Below are positions 49,269 to 57,189 of a DNA stretch of 64,000 bases, piece by piece. The translations under genes were made by a program, and so were the position numbers. Positions within the stretch are counted from its first letter, which is position 1. Every line of letters begins with the position of its first letter. This DNA comes from Nocardia wallacei (GTDB lineage Bacteria; Actinomycetota; Actinomycetes; Mycobacteriales; Mycobacteriaceae). Below the pieces are notes generated by a model. That model saw nothing but the letters and a program-made list of their open reading frames with translations. It did no database searches and was not told where the DNA came from. Location of the stretch: positions 30,886 through 94,885 of the forward strand of contig NZ_JARWOP010000255.1 in NCBI RefSeq assembly GCF_029868745.1, written 5' to 3'.

Positions 49269-50027
49269 ATGAATCCCGAACTGCAGCTGACCCGCCGCAG
49301 CCTGATGATGAGGAACAAGCTGGTGAAGATGAGGAAATTCACCGCTGTCGCCACTCTGGTGACAGCGGCAACAAGCATAGCCACAGGCACGGCGTACGCG
49401 GCTCCGGCCCCCGACGGCGTCGTGAACTACCAGGCCAGAACCACCGAAAGGGCCACCATCATCTCGACCGATGTCGGTTCGCTCGATGTGGACAACGGGG
49501 TGTTCACGATCAAGGCCGCGGACGGCAGCACGGTCGCCGGGATGGAGCTGTCGTTCCGGGTGGACGATTTCGTCTTCCCGATCGCCGCCGAGATCCAGGA
49601 CCGCACCGCGACGCTCACCCCGCAATTCGACCTCGCGCACGCCACCTACCGGCCGGTGGCGCTGCCGTTCGAGGAACTGGCCCCCTTCAAGACGCCCTAC
49701 GACCGTGAAGTAGCCGCTTGGACCCGGCTGACCAGCACCATCAGCGCGGGCGCGACCATCGGGACACTGGTCGGCGGTATCGCCGGCGGTGCCGTCGGCT
49801 GCCTGCTGGGCGGCATCGCGGGCGCCACCGTGGCCGCCGCCGCCATCGTCGGCCTGTTCGGGGCGTTCCTGCCCGCGGCCGTGATCGGCTGCCTCGGCGG
49901 CATCATCGCCGTCGGCGCGCTGGGCACGCTGGCCGGTCAGCTGCTGGTCACCGCGCCCGTGGCCGTGCTGGCGGCCGCACAGTACTTCACCACCATCAAC
50001 CAGCCGTTCGCACCGGCTCCGAAGTAG
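49269..50027 (+). CDS. secreted protein with Gly/Ala-rich hydrophobic C-terminus
   Basis: An unrecognised exported protein. A signal peptide is visible from MRKFTAVATLVTAATSIATG to an AYA-AP cleavage site; ATG 49329 would start directly there and follows GGTGAAG, so the 20 residues before it are doubtful. The mature part has a beta-like domain (about residues 50-150, FVFPIAAEIQDRTATLTPQF), then a 100-residue stretch of Gly/Ala-rich hydrophobic segments (TLVGGIAGGAVGCLLGGIAGA) resembling paired membrane-inserting helices. Such proteins are common in Nocardia but without assigned function. Confidence 0.72.
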   Translation: MNPELQLTRRSLMMRNKLVKMRKFTAVATLVTAATSIATGTAYAAPAPDGVVNYQARTTERATIISTDVGSLDVDNGVFTIKAADGSTVAGMELSFRVDDFVFPIAAEIQDRTATLTPQFDLAHATYRPVALPFEELAPFKTPYDREVAAWTRLTSTISAGATIGTLVGGIAGGAVGCLLGGIAGATVAAAAIVGLFGAFLPAAVIGCLGGIIAVGALGTLAGQLLVTAPVAVLAAAQYFTTINQPFAPAPK

Positions 50028-50037
50028 GTGGGGAAGA

Positions 50038-50057
50038 CCCGGCGCAGTGGCGCCGGG
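50038..50057 (+). terminator. hairpin after the secreted-protein gene
   Basis: CCCGGCGC pairs perfectly with GCGCCGGG around AGTG, eleven bases after the stop. No T run. Confidence 0.5.
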
Positions 50058-50247
50058 GGGACGCCGGTCCCGTCCGGAAGCCGTGCCGGGCGGGGCCGGT
50101 CCGCATTCGAATACCCTTGTGGCACAAGCGTTCTCTGACACCAGCGAGCGCGCCGGAGCGAGCGGTCTGCCGGGGCCGCGTGCTCCGGACCGGCGATGCG
50201 ATCCCGGCGATCGAAACTCTCGCGTTCCCTACGCTGGGGGTGATGTA

Positions 50248-50376
50248 GTGGAGTTCGCGCCGGGTGCTCGGGGAATCGTGCTCGGCGCCCCTTCGAGGCG
50301 CACACTGGGAGCGACGATGAGCAGACCGCGAACGGTGGCCGACGTAGTCGAGATCGAGCTGGTGAATCATGGCTGA
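50248..50376 (+). CDS. possible 42-aa leader ORF of flavin reductase gene
   Basis: A GTG-started frame (VEFAPGARGIVLGAPS to VVEIELVNHG) ends eight bases inside the flavin reductase gene, so its translation would be coupled to it. It follows a start-stop pair ATG-TAG at 50243. An internal ATG at 50317 after GGGAGCG would give 19 residues. No homology is recognised; it could be a regulatory leader or chance. Confidence 0.3.
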   Translation: MEFAPGARGIVLGAPSRRTLGATMSRPRTVADVVEIELVNHG

Positions 50377-50890
50377 ACTGCACGAAATTCCCGCCGACGG
50401 CGCCGGTTTACGCCGCGCCTTCGCCGCGTTCCCCAGTGGAGTCGTCGCGGTGTGCGCCGAAATCGGCGGCACCCCATACGGATTGGCGGTCAGCACCTTC
50501 GTTCCGGTGTCGCTGGACCCGCCCCTGGTGTCGTTCTGTGTGCAGAACAGCTCCACCACCTGGCCCCGGTTGTCCGCGGCCAGTTATCTGGGCCTGAGCC
50601 TGCTGGGTACCGAGCAGCACGACGCCGCCCGGTCGCTCAGCTCCAAGAACGGTGACCGCTTCCGGGACCTGGAACTGCATCGCGGCGCCGGGCACTCCGT
50701 TTTCGTCGACGGCGCCTCGGCGTGGCTCGAGGGCGTGATCGAGACCCAGGTCCCCGCGGGCGATCATCATGTGGTCATCCTGCGGGTCCGGCGCCTGGCG
50801 ACCCAGGCCGAGGTCGATCCGCTGGTCTTCCACGGCAGCCGGTTCCGCCGCCTGCATCCCGAAGAGGTGCGCAATGGCGTCGCCCACTGA
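50369..50890 (+). CDS. flavin reductase family protein
   Basis: A 173-residue split-barrel flavin reductase (DIM6/NTAB type): LRRAFAAFPSGVVAVCAEIG, PYGLAVSTFVPVSLDPPLV with the FMN-phosphate loop, FCVQNSSTTWPRL, and GDHHVVILRVRRLA near the end. Such enzymes reduce free FMN with NAD(P)H and hand it to LLM monooxygenases. Lying between ssuD and the LLM-rich operon, it is the only visible candidate to supply FMNH2 to them. A 57-residue frame overlaps its end. Confidence 0.87.
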   Translation: MAELHEIPADGAGLRRAFAAFPSGVVAVCAEIGGTPYGLAVSTFVPVSLDPPLVSFCVQNSSTTWPRLSAASYLGLSLLGTEQHDAARSLSSKNGDRFRDLELHRGAGHSVFVDGASAWLEGVIETQVPAGDHHVVILRVRRLATQAEVDPLVFHGSRFRRLHPEEVRNGVAH

Positions 50891-51047
50891 CCCGGGCGAT
50901 TTCACCTTCACGCTGCCGCGGTGGCCGCGGTTGCTACGGGAGCTGATCGAGGATTCCGCCGTACCGGTGGCCGATCCGGCTCAGCGAGCATGGAATTGGG
51001 TGAACCCCGATTGGATCGGTGTGGTCGTCGGCGTCGCGCCGCTGTAA
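50874..51047 (+). CDS. 57-aa protein coupled to flavin reductase
   Basis: ATG 50874 follows GAAGAGG at six bases and overlaps the flavin reductase gene by 17 bases. The product contains DFTFTLPRWPRLLRELIED and ends NWVNPDWIGVVVGVAPL. No family recognised, no signal peptide. The ribosome site and the overlap support it as a small downstream gene of unknown role. Confidence 0.5.
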   Translation: MASPTDPGDFTFTLPRWPRLLRELIEDSAVPVADPAQRAWNWVNPDWIGVVVGVAPL

Positions 51048-51140
51048 TGATCCGGCACACGCCCGGCCCTGCCGGACGGGCGTCGCGTTCGCGGATGTCT
51101 GGAACATGATGAGGGGCAAGACATCCCGGACGCATAGGGA

Positions 51141-51782
51141 TCACAGTGGATGGGACGGGCGGAAACACAGGCGGCGGCGCGGGCCCGGTAGCGGATCGGT
51201 ATGTGCCACCAGCGTCGCCGCCAGACCCCGGGCTTGCAGGTCGTGCATGTGCATGTCCTGGCTGAAGGCGTCGAGATGAATCAGCGTGTGCCGCACCAGG
51301 GTCGGGCCGATGTCCGGCGGATCGGTGCACGCGCGGTAATAGGATTCGACGGCCCGCGGGTCCTCGGTCAGCGCCGCGAGCGCGCCGAGCCGCACCCGCT
51401 GGGTCAGCCCGTTCCACACGTGGGCCTCCTCGTCGGTGCGGATCTTGCGCCAGCCGCCGCGATAGTCCAGGTCGCGAATGATGTCGCCGGCCGATTTGCC
51501 CAGTCTGGTCTCGCACACCACCGCCCACAGCGCGCACAGCCAGCTCAGGGCCGACAGCGTGGAGGTCGGGTGCAGGTCGCCGAGCTCGGCCTCGGCCTGG
51601 GCGTGCGTGCCCAGGCTCGCCCACCGGAACACCAGTTCTTCGGTCTCGGCGAGCAGTTCACCGGGTAGCTCGTCGGCCGCGGGGCGCACGAGCTGCACGG
51701 CCCGGCCGGAGGCCAGATCCTGTAGCTCCACCATGTCCGCTTCGCCGGTCGGCTCCCAGCGATGCGAATTCCGAGTCATCAT
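51141..51782 (-). CDS. unrecognised helical protein
   Basis: About 213 residues, soluble, with many Trp and Arg. Seen: LLAETEELVFRWASLGTHAQ, STLSALSWLCALWAVVCETR, YRGGWRKIRTDEEAHVWNGL and LIHLDAFSQDMHMHDLQARG. I recognise no family and see no catalytic motif. ATG 51782 follows GGGGA; ATG 51779 is next to it. It lies 114 bases downstream of the SDR gene on the same strand and may be cotranscribed. Confidence 0.65.
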   Translation of the reverse strand: MMTRNSHRWEPTGEADMVELQDLASGRAVQLVRPAADELPGELLAETEELVFRWASLGTHAQAEAELGDLHPTSTLSALSWLCALWAVVCETRLGKSAGDIIRDLDYRGGWRKIRTDEEAHVWNGLTQRVRLGALAALTEDPRAVESYYRACTDPPDIGPTLVRHTLIHLDAFSQDMHMHDLQARGLAATLVAHTDPLPGPRRRLCFRPSHPL

Positions 51783-51896
51783 CGGTGGTCCCCGCTCGCT
51801 CCGACTGCCACATCCACTCGGATTGAGCCATGAATACCGCACCGGCGCAAGCAAAAGCGGGGCATTCGGTTCGTCGGCGCGGCCCACACGTCCGGC

Positions 51897-52760
51897 TCAC
51901 TCCAGCGCGGACGCCCGGTTCCGCTCCTCGAGCAGCCTGCTGAACTGCCGGTTCGCGATGCGCATCACGATCTCGTAGGGCAGCGCGAATTTCCGGGCGA
52001 ACCAGTACGCCACGCGGATGTCGAACGACGTGTGCACCAGGTAGCGATTGCGCTCGATGCCCGCGATGATCCGATCGGCCACCTGCTCCGGGCTCGCCGC
52101 GTGTCCCTCGAACAGTCCGGTCAGCTTTCGCACCCGCGGATCGTCGCGGTCCACCCCGACGATCTGCACGGTGCCCACCAGCGGCGTCCGCACCGCGCCC
52201 GGCACTACCAGGCTCACCCCGATGCCGTGTCGCTCCAGATCGAATCGCAGCACGTCCGAGATGCCCCGCAGCCCGAACTTGCTGGCGCTGTAGGCGGCGT
52301 GCCAGGGCAGGGCGAGCAGCCCGGCCGCGGAGGACACGTTCACCAGATGGCCGCCGCGCCCGGCTCGCACCATCGGCGGCACGAAATTCTCGATGATGTG
52401 GATAGGTCCCATCAGATTCACGTCGATGACGGCACGCCAGTGCCGGTGCTCGAGGTTCTCCACAGTGCCCCAGGTGGCGATGCCGGCGATGTTCATGACT
52501 ACGTCGAGGCTGCCGTGCTCGGCGCGCACCCGCTCGGCCCACGCGGTCACGGCGTCGTAGTCCGATACGTCCAGCGCCTGCAGCGCCGCCACCCGGCCCC
52601 CGGCCTCCTCGACCAGCCGCGCCGTCTCCCGTAGTCCGGCCTCGGCGATGTCGGTCAGGAACAGCTGCGCCCCCTGGCGCGCCGCGGCCAGGGCGGTGGC
52701 CCGGCCGATGCCGCTGGCCGCGCCGGTGATCAGGCATTTCCGGCCGGTCAGGTCTTTCAT
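51897..52760 (-). CDS. SDR family oxidoreductase
   Basis: A 287-residue classical short-chain dehydrogenase. Cofactor motif CLITGAASGIGRA, LDVVMNIAGIATWG with the structural N-A-G, catalytic Ser in VNVSSAAG, and YSASK with Tyr and Lys. The C-terminal extension YWFARKFALPYEIVMRIANRQF is hydrophobic and may touch the membrane, as in many mycobacterial lipid-active SDRs. ATG 52760 follows AGGAGA. It is divergent from the SAM-riboswitch operon. Substrate unknown. Confidence 0.88.
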   Translation of the reverse strand: MKDLTGRKCLITGAASGIGRATALAAARQGAQLFLTDIAEAGLRETARLVEEAGGRVAALQALDVSDYDAVTAWAERVRAEHGSLDVVMNIAGIATWGTVENLEHRHWRAVIDVNLMGPIHIIENFVPPMVRAGRGGHLVNVSSAAGLLALPWHAAYSASKFGLRGISDVLRFDLERHGIGVSLVVPGAVRTPLVGTVQIVGVDRDDPRVRKLTGLFEGHAASPEQVADRIIAGIERNRYLVHTSFDIRVAYWFARKFALPYEIVMRIANRQFSRLLEERNRASALE

Positions 52761-52951
52761 GAGCGGATCTCCTAGCGGATTCAGAACAACTGTGATTTCA
52801 CACTAGAGTATTGCGAACAGCACTGTACACAGAGGGCGTCCTCTCCTGTGCAATTCCCGGGTCCGCTGGGGAAAACCCTTTGCCAACAGTTGGATTCACG
52901 GTGATCGGGAGGGCAGACATCCGGTCGAGGCTCCTTTACCGTCGATTTCAC

Positions 52952-53039
52952 CCATCCAGAGCGGTTGAGAGACCTGGCTCGACGAGACCGCAGCAACCCC
53001 CCGCTCGCCGGGTGCGGGTGCTACCGCCAGGACCGATGG
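52952..53039 (+). promoter_or_regulatory. SAM-I (S-box) riboswitch
   Basis: The S-box core is clear: AGAGCGGTTGAGAGA, CCTGGCTCGACGAGACC, GCAGCAACC, and GGTGCGGGTGCTACCGCCAGGA. P1 is closed by CCATC (52952-52956) with GATGG (53035-53039). The last bases of P1 overlap GGAGG at 53038-53042, the ribosome site of the permease gene, so binding of S-adenosylmethionine should block translation. It marks the operon as serving methionine or sulfur supply. Confidence 0.88.
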
Positions 53040-53053
53040 AGGATCGCGATTCC

Positions 53054-53998
53054 ATGAGCACACTGGCCGCCGCAGAGTCGTCCGGCGTGGTATCGGCCGC
53101 CGAGGAGGACGCGCTACCCGTCGCGCGAACCTGGCATCCGTGGCGCTGGCTGGTCGGGGCGGCCGCGCTGGTGGTGGTCGCGCAGTTCGTGCACGGCCTC
53201 GCCACCAACCCCGGTTGGGACTGGCCGACCTTCACCCGGTACTTCACGGCCCGATCGGTCCTCGAGGCCGTGCGGGTGACCGTGGAACTGACCTTCTGGG
53301 GCACGCTGTTCGGGTTCCTGCTCGGGATCTGGCTGGCGGTCGCGAGGCTGTCGAAAATCCCTGTGCTGCAAGTGATCGCGTGGGTCTACGTGTGGGCTTT
53401 CCGGTCGATCCCGCTGATCGTGCAGCTGCTGTTCTGGTTCAACATCGCCTACCTGTACCAGCGGATGTCGATCGGCATTCCGTTCGGCCCGGCCTTCCTG
53501 ACCTTCGACGTCAACGGCGTGATCAGCGGGTTCACCGCCGCCGTGATCGGGCTGGCGCTGCACCAGGCGGCGTATTCGGCGGAGATCATTCGCGCCGGGA
53601 TCATCTCGGTCGATCCGGGGCAGCTGGAGGCCGCCAAGTCGCTCGGCCTGCCGTGGCGGCGTCAGTTCTTCACCATCGTCGCGCCCCAAGCCATGCGCGG
53701 CATCCTGCCCAATGCCGCCAACGAGGTGATCAGCCTGTTCAAGGGCACCTCGATCGTGTCGGTGATGGCCATCGCCGAGCTGTTCTACCAGGTCCAGGTC
53801 ATCTTCGGCCGTAACGGGCGAGTGGTGCCGCTGCTGATGGTGGCCACCGTCTGGTACATCGTGCTCACCACGGTGCTGACCGTCGTGCAGTACTACATCG
53901 AGCGGCATTTCGCCAAGGGCGGCCGGCGCGAGCTGCCGCCGACACCCTGGCAGCGGGTGCGCGGCAAGATCGCCGAGATCACGGAGGAACGCCGATGA
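53054..53998 (+). CDS. SAM-riboswitch-controlled amino acid ABC permease
   Basis: About 314 residues, His/Glu/Gln/Arg-opine-type permease: VRVTVELTFWGTLFGFLLGI at the domain start, YVWAFRSIPLIVQLLFWF with the R-x-x-P-L motif, and the EAA loop GQLEAAKSLGLPWRRQFFTI. It imports a polar amino acid, likely methionine, cystine or a related organosulfur compound given the riboswitch. ATG 53054 is used; ATG 53036 lies within the riboswitch. It overlaps the ATPase gene by four bases. No binding-protein gene is adjacent. Confidence 0.86.
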   Translation: MSTLAAAESSGVVSAAEEDALPVARTWHPWRWLVGAAALVVVAQFVHGLATNPGWDWPTFTRYFTARSVLEAVRVTVELTFWGTLFGFLLGIWLAVARLSKIPVLQVIAWVYVWAFRSIPLIVQLLFWFNIAYLYQRMSIGIPFGPAFLTFDVNGVISGFTAAVIGLALHQAAYSAEIIRAGIISVDPGQLEAAKSLGLPWRRQFFTIVAPQAMRGILPNAANEVISLFKGTSIVSVMAIAELFYQVQVIFGRNGRVVPLLMVATVWYIVLTTVLTVVQYYIERHFAKGGRRELPPTPWQRVRGKIAEITEERR

Positions 53999-54792
53999 GC
54001 GAGCCCGCCACCGAAGACGACCCGCGTTCCGCCGCGTACGCGGTCGAATTACGCGGGGTGCGAAAGCGTTTCGGGACCGAGGAGGTGCTGCGCGGAGTCG
54101 ATCTGGCGGTTCGGCCCGGTGAGGTGACCGTCATTCTCGGACCGTCCGGATCGGGCAAGTCGACACTGCTGCGCACCATCAATCACCTGGAGAAGGTCGA
54201 CGCCGGTAGCGTCCGGGTGAGCGGCGAATTGGTGGGCTATCGCCGCAAGGGCGCGAAACTGCACGAGCTGAGTGAACGCGAGATTCTGCGGCAGCGCTCG
54301 CGGATCGGCTTCGTTTTCCAGGACTTCAACCTGTTCCCCCATCTGACGGTGCTCGAAAACGTCGTGCTGGCACCGGTTTCCGCGCAGGGGCGCCGGCGGT
54401 CCGAGGCGGAAGCGGAGGCCGGGCAGCTGCTCGAGCGGGTGGGACTGGCGGACAAGGCGGCGGAGCACCCGCGGCGGTTGTCCGGCGGACAGCAGCAGCG
54501 GGTGGCGATCGCGCGGGCGCTGGCCCTGCGCCCGGCGGTGGTGCTGTTCGACGAGCCCACCTCGGCGCTGGATCCGGAACTGGTCGGCGAGGTGCTGGCG
54601 GTGATCCGCGGGCTGGCCCGCGACGGAGCCACGCTGGTCATCGTCACCCATGAGATCGGTTTCGCGCGAGAGATCGCCGACACCGTGGTGCTGATGGATT
54701 CGGGGGAGATCGTCGAACAGGGGCCGCCCGGACAGGTTTTGGACGACCCGGCCCATTCGCGTACCAAAGCCTTCCTGGCCCATGTGCTCTGA
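53995..54792 (+). CDS. amino acid ABC transporter ATPase
   Basis: A 265-residue ATPase of the GlnQ/HisP type: RKRFGTEEVLRGVDLAVRPG, Walker A GPSGSGKST, Q-loop GFVFQDFNLFPHLTVLENV, signature [15 protein letters not shown], Walker [21 protein letters not shown] 12-residue insertion after LVGYRRKGAKLHELSERE is shared with sulfur amino acid importers of the TcyN/YecC kind, though that is a tentative reading. It is coupled to the permease upstream. An LLM oxidoreductase gene follows after 108 bases. Confidence 0.88.
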   Translation: MSEPATEDDPRSAAYAVELRGVRKRFGTEEVLRGVDLAVRPGEVTVILGPSGSGKSTLLRTINHLEKVDAGSVRVSGELVGYRRKGAKLHELSEREILRQRSRIGFVFQDFNLFPHLTVLENVVLAPVSAQGRRRSEAEAEAGQLLERVGLADKAAEHPRRLSGGQQQRVAIARALALRPAVVLFDEPTSALDPELVGEVLAVIRGLARDGATLVIVTHEIGFAREIADTVVLMDSGEIVEQGPPGQVLDDPAHSRTKAFLAHVL

Positions 54793-54900
54793 GACCGGTG
54801 CGGAGTCGCCCGCCTCCCCGTGGCGTCCGGCGCACGAAAAGCAGATGAGCTCAGGCCGTTCCGTGCGGTGGCCGAGAAGGACCGAGGAGGTGTGCGTGGC

Positions 54901-55971
54901 ATGAAATTCCTGCTGCTGACACTGATCACACACCAGCCCGACCCGGTCACCGGCGTGACCGAATCCCCGGCGCAGCGCTTGCGGCGGATGGTCGACAGTG
55001 CCCGGCTCGCAGAGGAACTCGGCTACGACGGGTTCGCCGTCGGTGAGCGGCACGAGGATCCGTTCATCTCCTCCGCGCCGCCGGTGGTGCTCTCCCATAT
55101 CGCCGCGGTGACCTCGCGGATCGCGCTGTTCACCGGTGTCACCACGCTGAGTCTGCTGGATCCGGTGCGGGCCTTCGAGGACTATTCGACGCTGGACAAT
55201 CTCTCCGGCGGCCGGCTCGAACTGATCATCGGCAAGGGTAATGGCGCCGCGCAGGCGCAGCTGTTCCATGTCACTCCCGATGATCAGTGGGACCGCAATC
55301 GCGAAGGCTACGAACTGTTCCGGCAGCTGTGGGAACACGACAGCGTCACTTGGAGCGGCCGGTTCCGGCCCTCGCTGACCGAGGCCAAGGCGCTGCCGCG
55401 GCCGCTACAGCCGCGCCTGCGCATCTGGCACGGCAGCGCCACCAGCCGGGAATCGGTGGATCTGGCCGCGCGCTACGGTGATCCGCTCTTTTCCGCGAAC
55501 GTCACCTACCCCATCGAGCCGTATGCCGAACTGGTGCAGCACTATCGAGAACGCTGGGCTGCCTACGGCCACGACCCCGCGGCCGCGCTGATCGGCGCGG
55601 GCACCGCCGGTTTCCACGTGACCCGCGACTCTCGAGACGCACTCGAACGGTACCGCCCGATCTTCGAGGCACGCCAGGCTGTTGCACGAAAGCACGGCCT
55701 CCCCAGCGTATTCCAGACCGTAGAGGACTTCGTCGACCGCAGTTCGGCCCTGATCGGCAGCCCGGCACAGGTGCTGGAAAAGGTACTGCGCTACCACGAA
55801 CGGTTCGGCCACGAGGTAATCCATTTGTCCGCCGACGGCGACGGCTTCACCGACAAACAACATCGCGAAAGCCTGGAGCTGTTCCAATCCGAGGTGGCTC
55901 CCGCACTGCGCCAGCGCATTCCGTCCCGTGAACTGGGAGCGCGGCGTGGGGGGTTGGGGGTGTGGGGATGA
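54901..55971 (+). CDS. LLM class flavin-dependent oxidoreductase
   Basis: A 356-residue luciferase-like enzyme: ARLAEELGYDGFAVGERHED, LSHIAAVTSRIALFTGVTTL, DNLSGGRLELIIGKGN, and GTAGFHVTRDSRDALERY. The GFAVGERHED motif is that of the FMN-dependent LLM group. A role in oxidising an imported sulfur compound is inferred from the riboswitch operon. ATG 54901 follows AGGAGGTG at eight bases. Its stop overlaps the next permease gene (ATGA), so it is coupled to the Dpp-like importer. Confidence 0.84.
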   Translation: MKFLLLTLITHQPDPVTGVTESPAQRLRRMVDSARLAEELGYDGFAVGERHEDPFISSAPPVVLSHIAAVTSRIALFTGVTTLSLLDPVRAFEDYSTLDNLSGGRLELIIGKGNGAAQAQLFHVTPDDQWDRNREGYELFRQLWEHDSVTWSGRFRPSLTEAKALPRPLQPRLRIWHGSATSRESVDLAARYGDPLFSANVTYPIEPYAELVQHYRERWAAYGHDPAAALIGAGTAGFHVTRDSRDALERYRPIFEARQAVARKHGLPSVFQTVEDFVDRSSALIGSPAQVLEKVLRYHERFGHEVIHLSADGDGFTDKQHRESLELFQSEVAPALRQRIPSRELGARRGGLGVWG

Positions 55972-56927
55972 AGCGGTATGTGAGTGTGCGGATTTTGCAG
56001 GCGGTTGCGGTGTTGTGGGCGGCGTTCACGGTGTCGTTCGCGGTGTTGTACTTGTTGCCTGGGGATCCGGTGGAGCTGGCAGCTGGGGCTACGCCGGGGA
56101 CGCCGGTCGATCCGGCGGCGATCGCGGAGATGCGGGCTCGGTACGGGCTGGATCAGCCGGTGTGGCAGCAGTATTGGACGGCGCTCACCCACGCTGTGCA
56201 GGGTGACCTGGGGCGGTCGTTGAGCACCGGGCAGACGGTGACCGGCGCGCTCGCGGACGCATTGCCGACCACTCTCGCGCTGGCCTCGTTCGCGCTGGCG
56301 CTGGCGGTGGTGTTCGGCACCGCGCTCGCGCTCGCCGCCACCTATACGGAACGCCGCTGGCTGCGCGGACTGTTGACCGCGTTGCCGCCGATCGGCGCGT
56401 CGGCCCCGACGTTCTGGGTGGGACTGCTTCTGCTGCAACTGTTCTCGTTCCGGCTGCGGTGGGTGCCTGCCTTCGGCGGCACCGGATTGCAGGGCACGTT
56501 GCTGCCCGCGGTGACGTTGGCGATACCCGTCGGCGCGGTCATCGCGCAGGTGCTTCACAGCAGCCTGGCACAGACTTGGCGGCAGCCGTTCGTGGAAGTG
56601 GCACTGGCCAAGGGCGCCTCGCGCTGGTGGGTCCAGTTGCGCCATGTCCTGCGGCCCGCGGTCGCTCCCGCGCTCACGGTCGCGGGCGTGTGGGTCGGCA
56701 CGGTGCTCGCCGGTTCGGTCATCGTCGAGACCGTCTTCTCCCGCGCGGGCCTCGGCCGCCTGACCCAAACCGCCGTCCTGAACCAGGACATCCCGGTGGT
56801 CCAAGGCATCGTCATGCTCACCGCCGCCGCCTTCGTCCTGGTCAACCTCGCCGTAGACCTGGTGTATCCCGCCCTGGACCCCCGTGTCGCCCAAGCCTTC
56901 CGAGCAAAGGAGCCCTCCCATGCGTAG
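55968..56927 (+). CDS. Dpp/Opp-type ABC permease, first subunit
   Basis: A 319-residue DppB-type permease: RILQAVAVLWAAFTVSFAVL as first helix, LPGDPVELAAG (the usual P-G-D-P), ARYGLDQPVWQQYWTAL, PIGASAPTFWVGLLLLQLFS, and the EAA loop FVEVALAKGASRWWVQLRHV. It should import peptides, nickel-like complexes or small organosulfur compounds. Its first 120 bases are strikingly G-rich on this strand. The stop overlaps a following ATG with its own AAAGGAG. Confidence 0.88.
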   Translation: MKRYVSVRILQAVAVLWAAFTVSFAVLYLLPGDPVELAAGATPGTPVDPAAIAEMRARYGLDQPVWQQYWTALTHAVQGDLGRSLSTGQTVTGALADALPTTLALASFALALAVVFGTALALAATYTERRWLRGLLTALPPIGASAPTFWVGLLLLQLFSFRLRWVPAFGGTGLQGTLLPAVTLAIPVGAVIAQVLHSSLAQTWRQPFVEVALAKGASRWWVQLRHVLRPAVAPALTVAGVWVGTVLAGSVIVETVFSRAGLGRLTQTAVLNQDIPVVQGIVMLTAAAFVLVNLAVDLVYPALDPRVAQAFRAKEPSHA

Positions 56928-57189
56928 GCCCGTGGTGCAGGCGCCCACGTCCCGAGTAGCGCCGATCTCACCGCCCGCCATCCTGCTGTCGGCAGTCCCT
57001 CCGCCAGTCCGGCGTCCTTGCGACCGGAATGCGCGTCTGGTCCGGATGGATCCCGGCCAAGAGCGTGCCGGGATGTCGAGTGGGGTGTGGTGTGCCGGGA
57101 TGACGAGTGGGGTGTGGTGTGCCGGGATGGCGAGTGGGGTGTGGTGTGCCGGGATGTTTGTGGGGTGGGAGAGAGGGGGCCGGGAGTGA
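56920..57189 (+). CDS. bridging ORF over the 27-bp repeat between permease genes
   Basis: ATG 56920 with AAAGGAG at seven bases overlaps the upstream stop by eight bases, and the frame ends in TGA overlapping the next gene's GTG by four. The 89-residue product is Pro/Arg-rich at first (MRRPVVQAPTSRVAPISPP) and then four repeats of AGMSSGVWC. It looks like repeat DNA inserted at the start of the second permease gene while keeping an open frame and translational coupling, rather than like a normal protein. Confidence 0.4.
   Translation: MRRPVVQAPTSRVAPISPPAILLSAVPPPVRRPCDRNARLVRMDPGQERAGMSSGVWCAGMTSGVWCAGMASGVWCAGMFVGWERGGRE
57051..57173. repeat. dispersed composite repeat, copy B, with four 27-bp units
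   Basis: TCCCGGCCAAGAGCGTGCCGGGA (the TGCTTTTGGCCGG element in reverse) is followed by four 27-bp units starting at 57066, 57093, 57120 and 57147, each TGCCGGGATG-N-CGAGTGGGG or a variant; the last has decayed. The period is a multiple of three. Confidence 0.88.

Noticed and set aside
57066..57173. CRISPR array
   Set aside because: Repeats are directly adjacent with no spacers; no cas genes in the window. The same holds for the repeats at 20663, 36918 and 63730.
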